This document shows positions 11,365 to 21,126 of a stretch of 64,000 nucleotides of DNA, one piece after another. The stretch is from Dehalobacter sp. 12DCB1 (GTDB taxonomy: Bacteria > Bacillota > Desulfitobacteriia > Desulfitobacteriales > Syntrophobotulaceae). A program made the position numbers and the translations under genes. Position 1 is the stretch's first letter. Each line of letters opens with the position of its first letter. Under the pieces are notes generated by a model. It was not told where the DNA came from. It made no database searches and worked only from the letters and a program-made list of their open reading frames with translations. The stretch is taken from assembly GCF_004343605.1 (NCBI RefSeq), contig NZ_POSF01000002.1:62001-126000 (forward strand), in the 5' to 3' direction.

Positions 11365-11385
11365 ATTTAAACACGAATCATCATG

Positions 11386-12483
11386 CTAATTTCTTAGCGG
11401 CAGAACTAAGCATAAGTATTTATCATTACTTTCGGGCCTGAAGATACAAGGACTAGATGATCCAGATACTTCCATAACCACACTTTCGGTGTCAACAACT
11501 TTAAGCAGGTCGATGATATACTTGGCATTAAAAGATATTGCAACGTCCTCTCCATTCTGTTCCACTTCAAGCTGTTCAAATACTTTACCCATTTCCGAAA
11601 AATGATTGATGTTTATATGGGAATTTTCAATATTAAAACGGACCGTATTGGTCTTCAAGTAATTGTCTTTAGATAAAAGCGAGGCTCTTTCGACTGCATC
11701 CATCAATTTTCGAGTATATATCAAAAGTTTCGTGTTGCATGTTGACGGAATGACCTGTTTGTAGCTTGGAAACTGTCCTTCAATTAGACGGGTGACAATT
11801 TGAACCTGGCTAAATTTAAAAATAATTCTGGAATTGTTAAAACTGATTAAAATAATGTCATCATCTTCCATTAGCCTATAAATCTCGTGCAGGGTCTTGG
11901 CTGGAATAATCCCGTTGAATTCTTTCTGATTTCCCTGTAAAAATTCATTGCTGAGTGCAAGTCGGTGTGTATCTGTTCCGACAAGTGTAATATTTTCTTT
12001 ATTCACCTGAAGCAGCACACCGGTAAAAACAGGTCTTGTTTCTTCGACTGAACAGGCGAATATTGTCTTACGAATCATACTTTTAAAAAGTAAAGCTGGA
12101 AGTTCAATACTTTCATTGGATTCAATATCAGAAATCTCAGGATACTCTTCAGGATCATATCCGTTTACTGCAAAATCAGAGGAATCGTAAAAGATATTAA
12201 TATTATTGTCAGTGCTTTCAATTTTAATTTCGGTATCCGGAAGCTTCCTGGCAATTTCCGAAAAAAGCTTGGCAGGTAAAACCACTTGTCCTTCTTCCTG
12301 AATATTGACCGGAACCTGGCAGCGGATGCCAATTTCCAGATCAGTGGCTTCAAACCAAAGGTTTTGTCTTTCTGCTCTCAGTCTGACTCCTTGAAGTATA
12401 GGAAGCGTATTTTTAGAGGACACTGCTCTTTGTACAGTGTTAATTCCTAAAATCAAATCTTCCTTTTTGCATAAGATTTTCAT
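11386..12483 (-). CDS. dnaN: DNA polymerase III beta sliding clamp
   Basis: Ring-forming processivity factor for DNA polymerase III and a hub for repair enzymes. The 365 residues are in three repeated clamp domains (about 1-125, 126-245, 246-365), starting MKILCKKEDL and ending with the conserved LVLPLRN tail. The ATG at 12483 has a TAGGAGG site 7 nt upstream. It is separated from dnaA by 254 nt that carry origin elements and a probable promoter. Confidence 0.97.
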   Translation of the reverse strand: MKILCKKEDLILGINTVQRAVSSKNTLPILQGVRLRAERQNLWFEATDLEIGIRCQVPVNIQEEGQVVLPAKLFSEIARKLPDTEIKIESTDNNINIFYDSSDFAVNGYDPEEYPEISDIESNESIELPALLFKSMIRKTIFACSVEETRPVFTGVLLQVNKENITLVGTDTHRLALSNEFLQGNQKEFNGIIPAKTLHEIYRLMEDDDIILISFNNSRIIFKFSQVQIVTRLIEGQFPSYKQVIPSTCNTKLLIYTRKLMDAVERASLLSKDNYLKTNTVRFNIENSHININHFSEMGKVFEQLEVEQNGEDVAISFNAKYIIDLLKVVDTESVVMEVSGSSSPCIFRPESNDKYLCLVLPLRN

Positions 12484-12737
12484 CGGATACCTCCTATGTA
12501 TTCTGACTCCAATTCAAAATTATAACATAACTATTTACTATTCATAATAAGATATTAATTTAGTAGTAACCGTAGTAGTATAGCGTCAAAAATTGTGGAT
12601 AAAAGGATCTGAAAAGCCAAGTATAGTTTCTATCTGATTGGATAAAAGTATTGATATTATGTGGAAATGATGGAAAGATATCCACAATTTTTAATATACA
12701 GTGTGTTTAAATAAATAAAATAAAGGTTCATCAGATT
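12484..12737. other. oriC: Replication origin, dnaA-dnaN part (DnaA boxes and DnaA-trio-like element)
   Basis: AT-rich gap with a consensus DnaA box TGTGGATAA (12594-12602, reverse orientation) and a near-consensus ATATCCACA (12678-12686). Next to the first box lie TAGTAGTAA (12561-12569) and TAGTAGTATAG (12573-12583). These match the repeating TAG triplets of the DnaA-trio unwinding element known from Bacillus, where unwinding occurs in this same dnaA-dnaN interval. The strand switch of genes around dnaA supports an origin here. Exact unwinding position is inference. Confidence 0.75.
12519..12547 (-). promoter_or_regulatory. Possible dnaN promoter
   Basis: Minus strand TTATGA (12542-12547), 17-nt spacer, TATAAT (12519-12524), about 36 nt before the dnaN ATG. 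The -10 is perfect but the -35 is poor. Confidence 0.4.
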
Positions 12738-14075
12738 CTAACTTGATTTAATCTTACTGATAATGTCATTGATACTCTTTTCAACCAACGGATCATTCTT
12801 TTTTAGTTCACTGATCTTTTCACAGGCATGAATAACTGTCGTATGGTCCCGGCCTCCGAATTTATCACCGATCTGTTCCAAAGAAAGATCTGTCATCTCG
12901 CGGCAGAGAAACATTGCAATTTGTCTTGGAAAAGCAATGGTTCTTGTTCTTTTCTTCTGTTTGAATTCATGAATGGACATCTTATAATGTTCAGCCACAC
13001 TTTTTTGAATCATATCGAGAGAAATTAATTTTTGATTTTTTTGAGGGATCATATCCTTTAATATCTCTTCTGCCAGGGTAACAGTTATCGGTTGATTAGT
13101 GAGCATGCAGTAAGCTGTTATTTTACTTAAGGCACCTTCCAGTTCCCGGATATTCGATTGAATCTCGGAAGCAATGAAAATAATAATTTCATCAGGCACA
13201 ATAAAATTTTCCAGCTCAGCTTTTTTGCGTAAAATAGCAATTCTTGTTTCGTAGTCAGGCGGATTAATATCCGTTGTTAAACCCCATTCAAACCGCGAAC
13301 GAAGTCTTTCCTCAAGTGTTGGTATTTCTCTCGGCGGACGATCTGAAGAAATAATGATTTGTTTGTTGGCTTCATAAAGGGTGTTAAATGTATGGAAGAA
13401 TTCTTCCTGGGTACCTTCTTTGCCTGCCAGGAACTGAATATCGTCGATTAATAAAATGTCAATTTTGCGGTAAGTGTTCCGAAATTCGACCTGTCTTTCA
13501 TAACGGATAGAATCAATCATTTCATTTGTGAACTGTTCCCCCGTGACATAGAGAATTTTCATCGAAGGAAAGTTCTTACTGATCACGTGGCTGATCGCAT
13601 GCATCAGATGCGTTTTGCCAAGCCCGCTGCCGCCGTAAACAAATAAAGGATTATAGGATTTGGCAGGAGATTCTGCAACTGCGAGTGCTGCGGCATGTGC
13701 AAAGCGATTTCCGTTGCCGATTACAAAAGTATCAAAAGTGTACTTTGGATTCAAAGAATGAGACAAAATACCAAAATTTACGCCAGGGGTTTCTATTGGA
13801 GTAAGATCGGACTGATCTTGCTCAGCGATAAAGTTTAGAGTAACCGGTGCATTCAGGTAATTTTGAACAGTAGATTTAACGAGAGAGGAATACCTGCTTT
13901 CCAGCCAGTCTTTTGCGAACTCATTGGAAACACTGATGGTTAGCCGATTGTTGGAAAAATCAACGAGCTTTGTTGAAGATAACCAGGTTTCAAAACTGGG
14001 CTTAGATAATTCATCTTTCAATTTCTCAAGGATATTTTCCCAGAAAGCGTTTAAATATATAATATTAGGAGACAT
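12738..14075 (-). CDS. dnaA: Chromosomal replication initiator DnaA
   Basis: AAA+ initiator that binds DnaA boxes and opens oriC. The 445 residues comprise domain I (1-85), a short linker, an AAA+ domain with Walker A GGSGLGKT (148-155) and Walker B ILLIDDIQFL, and a C-terminal helix-turn-helix with the DnaA-box recognition signature GGRDHTTVIHACEKI. Length is normal. ATG at 14075 follows an AGGGGG-type site. DnaA boxes on both sides of the gene suggest autoregulation as well as initiation. Confidence 0.98.
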   Translation of the reverse strand: MSPNIIYLNAFWENILEKLKDELSKPSFETWLSSTKLVDFSNNRLTISVSNEFAKDWLESRYSSLVKSTVQNYLNAPVTLNFIAEQDQSDLTPIETPGVNFGILSHSLNPKYTFDTFVIGNGNRFAHAAALAVAESPAKSYNPLFVYGGSGLGKTHLMHAISHVISKNFPSMKILYVTGEQFTNEMIDSIRYERQVEFRNTYRKIDILLIDDIQFLAGKEGTQEEFFHTFNTLYEANKQIIISSDRPPREIPTLEERLRSRFEWGLTTDINPPDYETRIAILRKKAELENFIVPDEIIIFIASEIQSNIRELEGALSKITAYCMLTNQPITVTLAEEILKDMIPQKNQKLISLDMIQKSVAEHYKMSIHEFKQKKRTRTIAFPRQIAMFLCREMTDLSLEQIGDKFGGRDHTTVIHACEKISELKKNDPLVEKSINDIISKIKSS

Positions 14076-14335
14076 AGAGAACCCCCTTATTGATAGTGCA
14101 ATAGCATCAGTAAAAAAAAGTTATTCACAAATATCAGGTTATTTGTGGATAACACCTCGGATAAAGAAGAAAAATTATACACATCCAATCATCAAACTAT
14201 GGGCCGAACATTTACATTTATCATAACAAGTTTTCATTTCGTTATCAACAGTTAATTCAGAGTATCCAGGAAACTTCACAAACAATCCGGAGCTTCTCCA
14301 TATTGTATTCACCTAGTTATTAACCAGTTATTTTC
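14076..14335. other. oriC: Replication origin, dnaA-rpmH part (DnaA-box cluster)
   Basis: AT-rich region upstream of dnaA with DnaA boxes TTATTCACA (14121-14129), TGTGGATAA (14144-14152) and TTATACACA (14175-14183), plus a one-mismatch TTATCAACA (14242-14250). It is equivalent to the incA/incB box clusters of Bacillus. Together with the dnaN-side element this forms a bipartite origin. It must also contain the leftward dnaA promoter, which could not be assigned confidently. Confidence 0.75.
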
Positions 14336-14365
14336 TTGACATAATAAAAATAATTGGAGTATAAT
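14336..14365 (+). promoter_or_regulatory. Sigma-A promoter for rpmH operon
   Basis: Perfect TTGACA (14336-14341), 18-nt spacer and perfect TATAAT (14360-14365). Transcription would start near 14372, giving a leader of about 140 nt before rpmH. Confidence 0.8.
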
Positions 14366-14371
14366 TTTCTG

Positions 14372-14511
14372 TAGTCTGTCTTTCGTTTTTTGTTAGATCT
14401 ATCAGAAAACCTCTAACATCTTTCTGATAGATTTAAGTGCAGCTAAGGCTGCGGCTAATAGCTTGGTGCCAGCTGAGTTTTTATTCTTGGAATTATAAGG
14501 GGGTGTTTGCT
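14372..14511 (+). promoter_or_regulatory. Structured 5' leader of rpmH, attenuator-like
   Basis: The leader holds a perfect 12-bp hairpin (ATCTATCAGAAA at 14397-14408 with TTTCTGATAGAT at 14421-14432). Two mutually exclusive helices follow: GCAGC/GCTGC (14439-14443 with 14448-14452), and CAGCT-AA-GGC/GCC-AGCTG (14440-14449 with 14468-14475). The second is followed by GAGTTTTTATTC, like an intrinsic terminator. The AAGGGGG ribosome site is at 14497-14503. Regulation is inferred from hand-folded structure only. Confidence 0.45.
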
Positions 14512-14646
14512 TTGAAAAGAACATATCAGCCTAAATCCCGTCGCCATAAAAGAGTCCATGGATTCTTAGAACGCATGAAAAGTACTGGCGGTAGAAACGT
14601 TTTAAGACGTCGTCGTTTGAAAGGTCGTAAGAAGTTAGCAGTTTAG
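14512..14646 (+). CDS. rpmH: 50S ribosomal protein L34
   Basis: 44-residue, very basic large-subunit protein starting [18 protein letters not shown] and rich in Arg/Lys, the whole expected length of L34. TTG at 14512 is taken as the start because it gives the conserved MKRTYQP N terminus and AAGGGGG lies 8 nt upstream. An in-frame GTG at 14503 would overlap the ribosome site. It is the first gene to the right of oriC, in the conserved rpmH-rnpA-yidD-yidC order, and is followed by a terminator-like hairpin. Confidence 0.95.
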   Translation: MKRTYQPKSRRHKRVHGFLERMKSTGGRNVLRRRRLKGRKKLAV

Positions 14647-14670
14647 GGCCGCAAGTTTGTGGCCTTTTTT
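14647..14670 (+). terminator. Terminator/attenuator between rpmH and rnpA
   Basis: Stem GGCCGCA/TGTGGCC (7 bp with one G-T) and a 4-nt loop starting right after the rpmH stop, then TTTTTT. It probably lowers expression of rnpA relative to rpmH. Confidence 0.6.
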
Positions 14671-14706
14671 GTACTGAACGCCCTTTGGCAATGCAAGGAG
14701 GGCTAT

Positions 14707-15051
14707 ATGCTGCTGAAGTCTTACAGATTAAAAAATAAGGCCGATTTTCAAAGTGTCTTTACCAATGGAAAAAGTTATACCTCAAGACAAGTTGTCATAT
14801 ACATCTTTCGAGGAAACAACAAAAAATTTGGATTTATTGCTTCCAAAAAAGTTGGCAATGCAGTTAAGCGCAACCGAGCCAAAAGGCTTATGCGTGAAGC
14901 TGTCCGTTTGAATATAGGCGGATTGAAAACGGATTGTGAAATGATTTTGATTGCCCGTACGGCTATCAACAAAGCAACTTTGCAGGAAGTTGAAAAATCT
15001 GTACTATATATTTGGAGAAAAGCGGGAATTTATGATGGTAAGAATGCGTAA
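14707..15051 (+). CDS. rnpA: Ribonuclease P protein component
   Basis: Protein cofactor of RNase P, which cuts the 5' leader from pre-tRNAs. The 114-residue basic protein has the family RNR signature [18 protein letters not shown] at 14707 was chosen because CAAGGAGGG sits just upstream and [14 protein letters not shown] matches the family N terminus. A longer reading would run through the preceding terminator. Its 3' end overlaps yidD. Confidence 0.96.
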   Translation: MLLKSYRLKNKADFQSVFTNGKSYTSRQVVIYIFRGNNKKFGFIASKKVGNAVKRNRAKRLMREAVRLNIGGLKTDCEMILIARTAINKATLQEVEKSVLYIWRKAGIYDGKNA

Positions 15052-15262
15052 AATCATGGAAACGGTTTTTGTTTCCATCATCGTTTTCTATCAACGATTT
15101 ATTTCACCTCTGAAAGGACGAACCTGCAGATTTTATCCTACATGTTCGGATTATGCGATTCAAGCAATTAAAAAGTACGGGATCATCAAAGGGATTGGGA
15201 AATTGTTAATTCGGGTTGTCAAGTGCCACCCTTTTCATCCCGGCGGATATGACCCAGTTTAA
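15032..15262 (+). CDS. yidD: Membrane protein insertion efficiency factor YidD
   Basis: Small (about 76 residues) inner-face membrane protein that aids YidC-dependent insertion. It shows the family core [19 protein letters not shown] with the conserved cysteines, and [12 protein letters not shown] at the C terminus. Start is among ATGs 15032, 15035 and 15044; GGAG at 15014 favours the first two. The gene overlaps the end of rnpA, so the two are translationally coupled. Confidence 0.93.
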   Translation: MMVRMRKIMETVFVSIIVFYQRFISPLKGRTCRFYPTCSDYAIQAIKKYGIIKGIGKLLIRVVKCHPFHPGGYDPV

Positions 15263-15273
15263 GGAGGGTTCTT

Positions 15274-15993
15274 GTGGATATCGTTTATCAGGGAATGGCC
15301 GGGATCTTAAAGTGGTTGTTCGATCTCTCGTCCATGATCGGATTGCCATATTGGGGTATGGCAATTATCATCTTTACCATCATCATTAAGATTGTTCTTT
15401 ACCCATTGACCTGGAAGCAAATGCAGTCTATGCGCAAAATGACGGATTTGCAGCCCAAAATGAAAGTGCTGCAGAAAAAGTATGCCAATGACAAGCAGAA
15501 GCTAAATCAGAAGATCATGGAACTGTATAATGAAGAAAAAGTTAATCCTTATTCGGGGTGCTTGCCGATTTTAGTACAGCTTCCTATCTTGTGGATATTT
15601 TATAGAACGTTGGCGAATTTCCCTTACGGAAATGATGCCAGTGTCTGGTTTTTAGGTTTCAATATTACTCAGGCATACGGCTTTCAATTGTCCTATCATT
15701 TAATCTTACCGATTCTTGCTGGGGTGACGTCTTTCTTAATGACTAAAGTCTCGATGGCAACAAGCCCCACTAAGAGTCAGCCTGGTGCGAAAAAGGATAC
15801 AGCTGAGGCCACTGCCGAACAAACTCAGAAAATGATGTTGTATGTCATGCCATTCTTTATGGCTTATATCGTAATTACGCTTCCTTCTGGTTTAGGTTTT
15901 TATCTTATAACGATGAACATTGTGTCGATCCTGCAAACTGTCTATATCAATAAGAAGTTGTCGGCAGAGAAAAAAGGAGCCTCTGTTGACTGA
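15274..15993 (+). CDS. yidC: Membrane protein insertase YidC/Oxa1/SpoIIIJ type
   Basis: Inserts and folds membrane proteins with or without Sec. The 239 residues have about five membrane segments, as in the short Gram-positive type. The conserved QLPILWIFYRTLANF stretch is present and a basic cytoplasmic tail ends the protein. GTG at 15274 has AAGGAGGG upstream. No lipobox cysteine is seen at the N terminus, unlike Bacillus SpoIIIJ. It lies 11 nt after yidD and 12 nt before jag. Confidence 0.96.
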   Translation: MDIVYQGMAGILKWLFDLSSMIGLPYWGMAIIIFTIIIKIVLYPLTWKQMQSMRKMTDLQPKMKVLQKKYANDKQKLNQKIMELYNEEKVNPYSGCLPILVQLPILWIFYRTLANFPYGNDASVWFLGFNITQAYGFQLSYHLILPILAGVTSFLMTKVSMATSPTKSQPGAKKDTAEATAEQTQKMMLYVMPFFMAYIVITLPSGLGFYLITMNIVSILQTVYINKKLSAEKKGASVD

Positions 15994-16005
15994 GGAGGTA
16001 CACGA

Positions 16006-16647
16006 ATGAAGGTTGCAGATAAAACTGCAAAAACGGTTGAAGAGGCTATTGAATTGGGATTAGCCGAACTTGGTGTCAGCAGAGATCAGGTTACTATTCA
16101 AGTGTTGGAAGAACCGGGAAAAAAAGGACTTCTTGGACTTTTTGGCAGCAAAATGGCTAGGGTCAGAATTAGTTATGAGGATGATCCAGGAGCACTGGCC
16201 TGTGAATTTCTCAAAGGGTTGACCCAGGCAATGTCCGTCGATGCCGACTTCGAGGTAGTTAACCGTGACGAACAGGTCAAAATAAATATCACCGGTCTTG
16301 ATCTTGGCATACTGATTGGTCGCAGAGGGGATACTTTGGAATCCATACAATTTCTAACAAACTTAGCCGTCGCAAAAAAACTGTCTAATAAGACGAGAAT
16401 CGTAATTGATATTGAGGGTTATCGGAAGCGCCGGGAAGAAACGCTGATTGTTCTTGCCAAAAGACTGGCTGAAAAGGTTAAGAAAAGCGGCAATAGAATT
16501 GTTTTAGAACCGATGAGTCCTCAAGAACGGCGAATTATTCATACGGCCCTTCAAAATGAATGGAAAGTAACGACTTTCAGTGAAGGGGAAGAGCCTCACC
16601 GAAGAGTTGTCATTGCTTTAAAACGGAATCATATTGAAAAGGAATAA
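16006..16647 (+). CDS. jag: Jag/KhpB RNA-binding protein
   Basis: 213-residue RNA-binding protein of the SpoIIIJ-associated family. A Jag-N domain covers about residues 1-50, followed by a KH-type domain with GILIGRRGDTLESIQFL and a C-terminal R3H domain (MSPQERRIIHTAL). The family binds many RNAs with KhpA in other Firmicutes; targets here are unknown. ATG at 16006 has GAGGAGG 8 nt upstream. It is followed by a good terminator, which closes the rpmH-jag transcript. Confidence 0.95.
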   Translation: MKVADKTAKTVEEAIELGLAELGVSRDQVTIQVLEEPGKKGLLGLFGSKMARVRISYEDDPGALACEFLKGLTQAMSVDADFEVVNRDEQVKINITGLDLGILIGRRGDTLESIQFLTNLAVAKKLSNKTRIVIDIEGYRKRREETLIVLAKRLAEKVKKSGNRIVLEPMSPQERRIIHTALQNEWKVTTFSEGEEPHRRVVIALKRNHIEKE

Positions 16648-16650
16648 TAA

Positions 16651-16679
16651 TGTAGAAGGGGGCAACCCCTTTTACTTTT
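16651..16679 (+). terminator. Intrinsic terminator after jag
   Basis: Stem GTAGAAGGGG/CCCCTTTTAC capped by a GCAA tetraloop, followed by TTTTC, 4 nt after the jag stop. Confidence 0.8.
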
Positions 16680-16739
16680 CTATCAAAAAGGTTTATTATT
16701 TTGAGATAGAATGTCTTACTATTTCTGGAGTTGAGAAAA

Positions 16740-18119
16740 ATGGATGATACGATTGTTGGCTTGGCTACACCGGCCGGAGAAGGGGCCATTCATGTTATCC
16801 GTTTAAGCGGAAAGCAAGCCCAAAAAATATTGGATGTTTGTTTTTGTCCCGTCCATCAGGATAAATGGCTGTCCGATACAACATTTACGCTTCATTTGGG
16901 AGACTTTTATGATGGTGCGATGCAGCTTGATCAAGTCCTGATCAGCAGGATGAAAGGACCTCGTTCTTTTACAGGTGAGGATGTCTATGAAATAAACTGT
17001 CATGGTGGATTGATACCGGCAAGAAGGATTATTGAAGCCTGTCTCCGGCAGGGAGCGCGCTTGGCAGAACCCGGTGAATTCAGCAAAAGGGCTTTTCTGA
17101 ATGGGAAAATAGATCTTGTTCAGGCCGAAGCGTTGATTGACTTGATTTCCTCTAGGACAGAGTTGTCTGCGGACTTGGCTTTACTTCAGCTCGGAGGTAG
17201 ATTGTCCTCCAGAATTAATGAAGTGAGACAGGATATTTTGGATATCCTATCCTATATTGAAGCAACCATTGATTTTCCTGAAGATGAAATTGACGATTTG
17301 GCACTGAAAGAACTGTCTGAAAAAATATTAAATGCTAAAGAAAATTCTATAGAAATTTTCAAAGGGAGTAAAACCGGTAAAATTATCAGGGAAGGTCTTT
17401 CCGCGGTAATTGCTGGTAGACCGAATGTTGGAAAATCCAGTCTGCTGAATGCACTTTTGCGTGAAGAAAGGGCGATTGTCACAGATATTCCGGGAACAAC
17501 CCGGGATGAGATTCATGAATATATCAAAATTGGTGAAGTACTGCTTCACCTTACCGATACTGCCGGAATCCGAGAAAGTGATGATCCTGTCGAAACAATT
17601 GGCATTGAGAGAGCTTGGAAAGCGCTTAACATGGCAGATGTCATTCTGCTCTTGCTCGATGCCTCCGAGATCCGTTCTGGGAGGCTCACGAACGAAGAAA
17701 AAATAATTCTTGAGGAATACGCCAATAAAACGATTGTTTTAATTAATAAAATTGATCTTTTATCTTCTTATGAATTTAACGATACTTTTCTGCCTCCTGA
17801 AGTTTTTGCACTGCCGTTTTCTGTAAAAAACAGGATTGGCTTTGCTGAACTAGAAACGGAAATCCTAAAAAGAGTTTTTGAAGGAGAGATCTTCGTCACA
17901 ATTGATCCTTTATTATCAAATATCCGTCAAATTCAAGCTCTGGAAAATTGCATTCACTCTCTGGAAAAAGCACTTGAAGCTGTCTATGCAAATGTCCCAT
18001 TTGATTTGGTATCGATCGATGTCCGTTCAGCCCTTGAAGAAATCTCTTCGATTACGGGGCATCAGGTTCAGGAAGAGTTGTTAAATAATATTTTTTCCCG
18101 ATTCTGTATTGGAAAGTAG
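16740..18119 (+). CDS. mnmE: tRNA modification GTPase MnmE
   Basis: With MnmG makes the 5-carboxymethylaminomethyl group at U34 of tRNAs reading A/G-ending codons. The 459 residues are an N-terminal folate-binding domain (1-118) and a helical domain interrupted by a G domain with [19 protein letters not shown] and NKID. The protein ends in the invariant FCIGK, whose Cys is catalytic in the family. ATG at 16740 follows GGAG by 9 nt and gives [15 protein letters not shown]; an in-frame TTG at 16731 lies too close to that site. Confidence 0.97.
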   Translation: MDDTIVGLATPAGEGAIHVIRLSGKQAQKILDVCFCPVHQDKWLSDTTFTLHLGDFYDGAMQLDQVLISRMKGPRSFTGEDVYEINCHGGLIPARRIIEACLRQGARLAEPGEFSKRAFLNGKIDLVQAEALIDLISSRTELSADLALLQLGGRLSSRINEVRQDILDILSYIEATIDFPEDEIDDLALKELSEKILNAKENSIEIFKGSKTGKIIREGLSAVIAGRPNVGKSSLLNALLREERAIVTDIPGTTRDEIHEYIKIGEVLLHLTDTAGIRESDDPVETIGIERAWKALNMADVILLLLDASEIRSGRLTNEEKIILEEYANKTIVLINKIDLLSSYEFNDTFLPPEVFALPFSVKNRIGFAELETEILKRVFEGEIFVTIDPLLSNIRQIQALENCIHSLEKALEAVYANVPFDLVSIDVRSALEEISSITGHQVQEELLNNIFSRFCIGK

Positions 18120-18126
18120 GTTAATT

Positions 18127-20034
18127 GTGGATTATTTTGCTGGAAAATATGATGTGATTGTTGTCGGGGCGGGACATGCCGGATGTGAGGCTGCTCTCGC
18201 CTCTGCCCGTATGGGATGTGATACGCTGTTGCTTACGATTAATCTAGATAAAGTTGCGCATATGCCGTGCAATCCATCCGTAGGTGGTCCGGCGAAAGGC
18301 CATCTGGTACGGGAGATTGATGCGTTAGGTGGTCAGATGGGAATTGTTGCTGATGAGACAGCACTTCAGGCCAGGCTGCTTAATACGGGTAAAGGTCCGG
18401 CTGTCCATGCATTAAGAGTACAATCGGATAAAAAAGCTTATCATCATCGAATGTTAAGCAACCTATACAATCAGGCCAAGCTCACCTTGATTCAGGCTTT
18501 GGTCGAGCGGCTTCATTTTGATGGGGATAAACTTAAAGGTGTTGTCACGCGTACAGGGGCAATCTTTGAGGCAGACAGTATTGTTCTGACGGGCGGAACA
18601 TACCTCAAAAGCAGGATAATAATTGGAGAAGCGCTTTATGAAGGCGGACCGGCCGGAGAGATTACCTCAGGATCCCTGTCTGAAGATCTGAAGCTGCACG
18701 GTATAGAACTTGGCCGGTTTAAAACCGGAACGCCTCCCCGGATTCTGAAGAGCTCAGTAGATTTCTCTAAGTTCGTAATTCAGCCGGGTGACAGCGAGCC
18801 AAAAAATTTTTCGTTTATGCCGACTAGAAGGATCTTTTGGGGAAATAACCCGGAAAATCAGCTTCCTTGCTGGCTAGGCTACACGACGGAAACAACTCAT
18901 GGCATCATCCGCGATAATCTGCATCGTGCGCCGCTTTATACTGGCGTGGTGGAAGGCGTTGGCCCGAGGTATTGTCCTTCTATTGAAGATAAGGTTGTGC
19001 GTTTTGCGCAGCGGCAGGCCCATCAGCTTTTTCTTGAACCAGAAGGAAAAGACAGTGAGGAATTATATGTTGCGGGGATGTCAACCAGCCTGCCGGAAGA
19101 AATCCAGCATATGTTTTTCCGTAGCATTCCCGGCTTAGAAAATGTTCAGATTCTGCGGCCCGGATATGCGATTGAATACGATTATGTCAAACCGTATCAG
19201 CTCTCTTTGACGCTGGAAGTACGAAATCTCCCGGGACTCTTTACAGCGGGACAGCTTAACGGAACATCCGGGTATGAGGAAGCAGCCGGGCAGGGCTTAA
19301 TGGCGGGAATTAACGCAGCGCTTAAAGCTTTACGCCGAGAACCTTTCATTTTGAAGCGTTCCGACGGATATCTCGGTGTACTGATTGATGACCTGGTCAA
19401 TAAAGAGATTTGTGAGCCGTATAGGCTCCTGACCTCAAGAGCAGAATACCGTTTGATTCTACGCCAGGACAACGCTGATCTGCGTTTGACTGAAAAGGGA
19501 AAAAAGCTAGGACTAGTTGCAGATGACAGGTGGCAGATTTTTGAGCACAAGCTGAACAATCTGGAGGAGATCTTTCAGCAATGGAAGACCATCACATTTT
19601 CTCCAGCCAGTGCAGATATTCAAGAATTGCTGATCCAGGCAGGGTCTACTCCGCTCCGAAGTGGAATAAAAGCAGAGGAACTTATGAAGAGGCCGGAAAT
19701 TATGCCGGACTTGCTTCCACGTTTTATGCCGGAGATGGAAGCGTATGATGCTGAAGTATTAGAAGAAGCGTTGATCCAAATTAAATATGAAGGGTACATT
19801 CAGAAGCAACAGGAAGAAGTAAACCGATTTATCAAACTTGAAGAAAAAGTTTTGCCTGTTAATCTGGATTATTTGAGAATCAAAGGTCTATCCAATGAAG
19901 CCAGACAGCGGCTTAACGGCGTGCAGCCGATCAACGTCGGACAGGCATCGAGAATCAGCGGAGTGAGTCCTGCAGATATTTCGGTTTTATTGATTTATCT
20001 GGAACAAAGCCGGAGGAGTATTTCTTATGAATGA
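18127..20034 (+). CDS. mnmG: tRNA U34 carboxymethylaminomethyltransferase subunit MnmG
   Basis: FAD partner of MnmE. About 635 residues, with the Rossmann FAD motif [14 protein letters not shown] near the start, a [14 protein letters not shown] block with the conserved Cys, and the C-terminal helical domain. GTG at 18127, 7 nt after the mnmE stop, is preferred; an in-frame TTG at 18109 would overlap mnmE. It overlaps rsmG by 8 nt at its end. Confidence 0.97.
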   Translation: MDYFAGKYDVIVVGAGHAGCEAALASARMGCDTLLLTINLDKVAHMPCNPSVGGPAKGHLVREIDALGGQMGIVADETALQARLLNTGKGPAVHALRVQSDKKAYHHRMLSNLYNQAKLTLIQALVERLHFDGDKLKGVVTRTGAIFEADSIVLTGGTYLKSRIIIGEALYEGGPAGEITSGSLSEDLKLHGIELGRFKTGTPPRILKSSVDFSKFVIQPGDSEPKNFSFMPTRRIFWGNNPENQLPCWLGYTTETTHGIIRDNLHRAPLYTGVVEGVGPRYCPSIEDKVVRFAQRQAHQLFLEPEGKDSEELYVAGMSTSLPEEIQHMFFRSIPGLENVQILRPGYAIEYDYVKPYQLSLTLEVRNLPGLFTAGQLNGTSGYEEAAGQGLMAGINAALKALRREPFILKRSDGYLGVLIDDLVNKEICEPYRLLTSRAEYRLILRQDNADLRLTEKGKKLGLVADDRWQIFEHKLNNLEEIFQQWKTITFSPASADIQELLIQAGSTPLRSGIKAEELMKRPEIMPDLLPRFMPEMEAYDAEVLEEALIQIKYEGYIQKQQEEVNRFIKLEEKVLPVNLDYLRIKGLSNEARQRLNGVQPINVGQASRISGVSPADISVLLIYLEQSRRSISYE

Positions 20035-20782
20035 CCAATTTATGGAAGTGAATCTTAAGGAAACGCTTAGCATCTTGCACAATAAAGCCCGGGATGTCCT
20101 GAGTCTGGAGCTTTCGGCCGAACATCTTGAAAAATTTGAACAATATACAGTACTGTTACTCCAGAGGAACGAACAAATGAACTTAACAGCCATTACTGAT
20201 CCGGCAGAAATGGTGATTAAGCATTATCTAGATTCTTTGGTGTTTGTCAAGTGGATAATGCATTATTGTCCTAATGGACAAATTGTTATTGCGGATCTTG
20301 GTACCGGAGCTGGATTTCCGGGTATTCCTATTAAGATACTGTTGCCGCAGATTAGACTTGTGCTTGTCGATGCGCTAGCCAAGAGAATTCATTTTCTGCA
20401 GGAGGTCTGTGATAGCCTTAGCTTGAAAGTCGAAACCTGCCATGCACGAGCTGAAGATATTGGCAGTAGCAAGGCATACCGGCAGCGATTTGATATTACG
20501 GTGGCTAGAGCAGTTGCGAAGTTGCCGGTACTGCTTGAATATGCAACTCCTTTGCTGAAAGTTGGCGGAAGATTTATTGCAGCGAAGGGCATTAATCCTG
20601 AAAATGAAATAACTTTGGCTCAGAACGCTTTGCGTATCCTAAACTGTGAAGTTGAGCATGTCGAAAAATATTCATTGGCAGAAGGCGCGGATAACCGTTC
20701 TTTGATTATAATTAAAAAAATATTGAACACACCTGCTCAGTATCCACGTCAAGCTGGAAAACCAAAAAAAACCCCTCTCTGA
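20027..20782 (+). CDS. rsmG: 16S rRNA (guanine527-N7)-methyltransferase RsmG
   Basis: SAM-dependent methyltransferase that modifies G527 of 16S rRNA. The SAM site is [15 protein letters not shown] near residue 90. [13 protein letters not shown] and the [12 protein letters not shown] stretch are family marks. At 251 residues it is slightly longer than the usual 215-240 because of a basic C-terminal tail. The ATG overlaps the mnmG stop, with GGAGGAG upstream. Last gene of the mnmE-mnmG-rsmG operon. Confidence 0.96.
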   Translation: MNDQFMEVNLKETLSILHNKARDVLSLELSAEHLEKFEQYTVLLLQRNEQMNLTAITDPAEMVIKHYLDSLVFVKWIMHYCPNGQIVIADLGTGAGFPGIPIKILLPQIRLVLVDALAKRIHFLQEVCDSLSLKVETCHARAEDIGSSKAYRQRFDITVARAVAKLPVLLEYATPLLKVGGRFIAAKGINPENEITLAQNALRILNCEVEHVEKYSLAEGADNRSLIIIKKILNTPAQYPRQAGKPKKTPL

Positions 20783-21126
20783 TATTGTTTTATTATGGGA
20801 AAGAACCTTTATAAAGAATGATTGGATGGATATTTCAGTCAGCTTTTTAAGTGATCATCCTGCTGAAATGATCAAGAATGATTAAATAAGTGGCTTTTTT
20901 TAAACATTTTATAGTATAATTTTGTAGTATAATGATATAAATAATTTTTTACAGGCCAAGTTCCATGTTAACCTTATATCTTATCTATCCTGTCGGTATA
21001 TTTTATGTAATACGGCGTAGTCTTTTAGCTCAATGCCTTGTCTTATAAAAAATGCTGCTTGTCATTGTATTATTTTAGGTTGACTAGGTACTCGTTGATC
21101 AAGTCTGTGAGGAAGGAGATACAAAA
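20783..21126. other. Intergenic region before parA
   Basis: 344 nt, AT-rich, with no gene seen. It contains a 7-bp hairpin TGATCAT/ATGATCA (20852-20874) that may mark the rsmG 3' end, and two -10-like TATAAT hexamers (20915-20920, 20928-20933) without clear -35 partners. The parA ribosome site GGAAGGAG is at its right end. Confidence 0.5.

Noticed and set aside
14647-14706. Extended RnpA N terminus from 14659
   Set aside because: It would be translated from within the rpmH terminator; the AAGGAGGG site points to ATG 14707.
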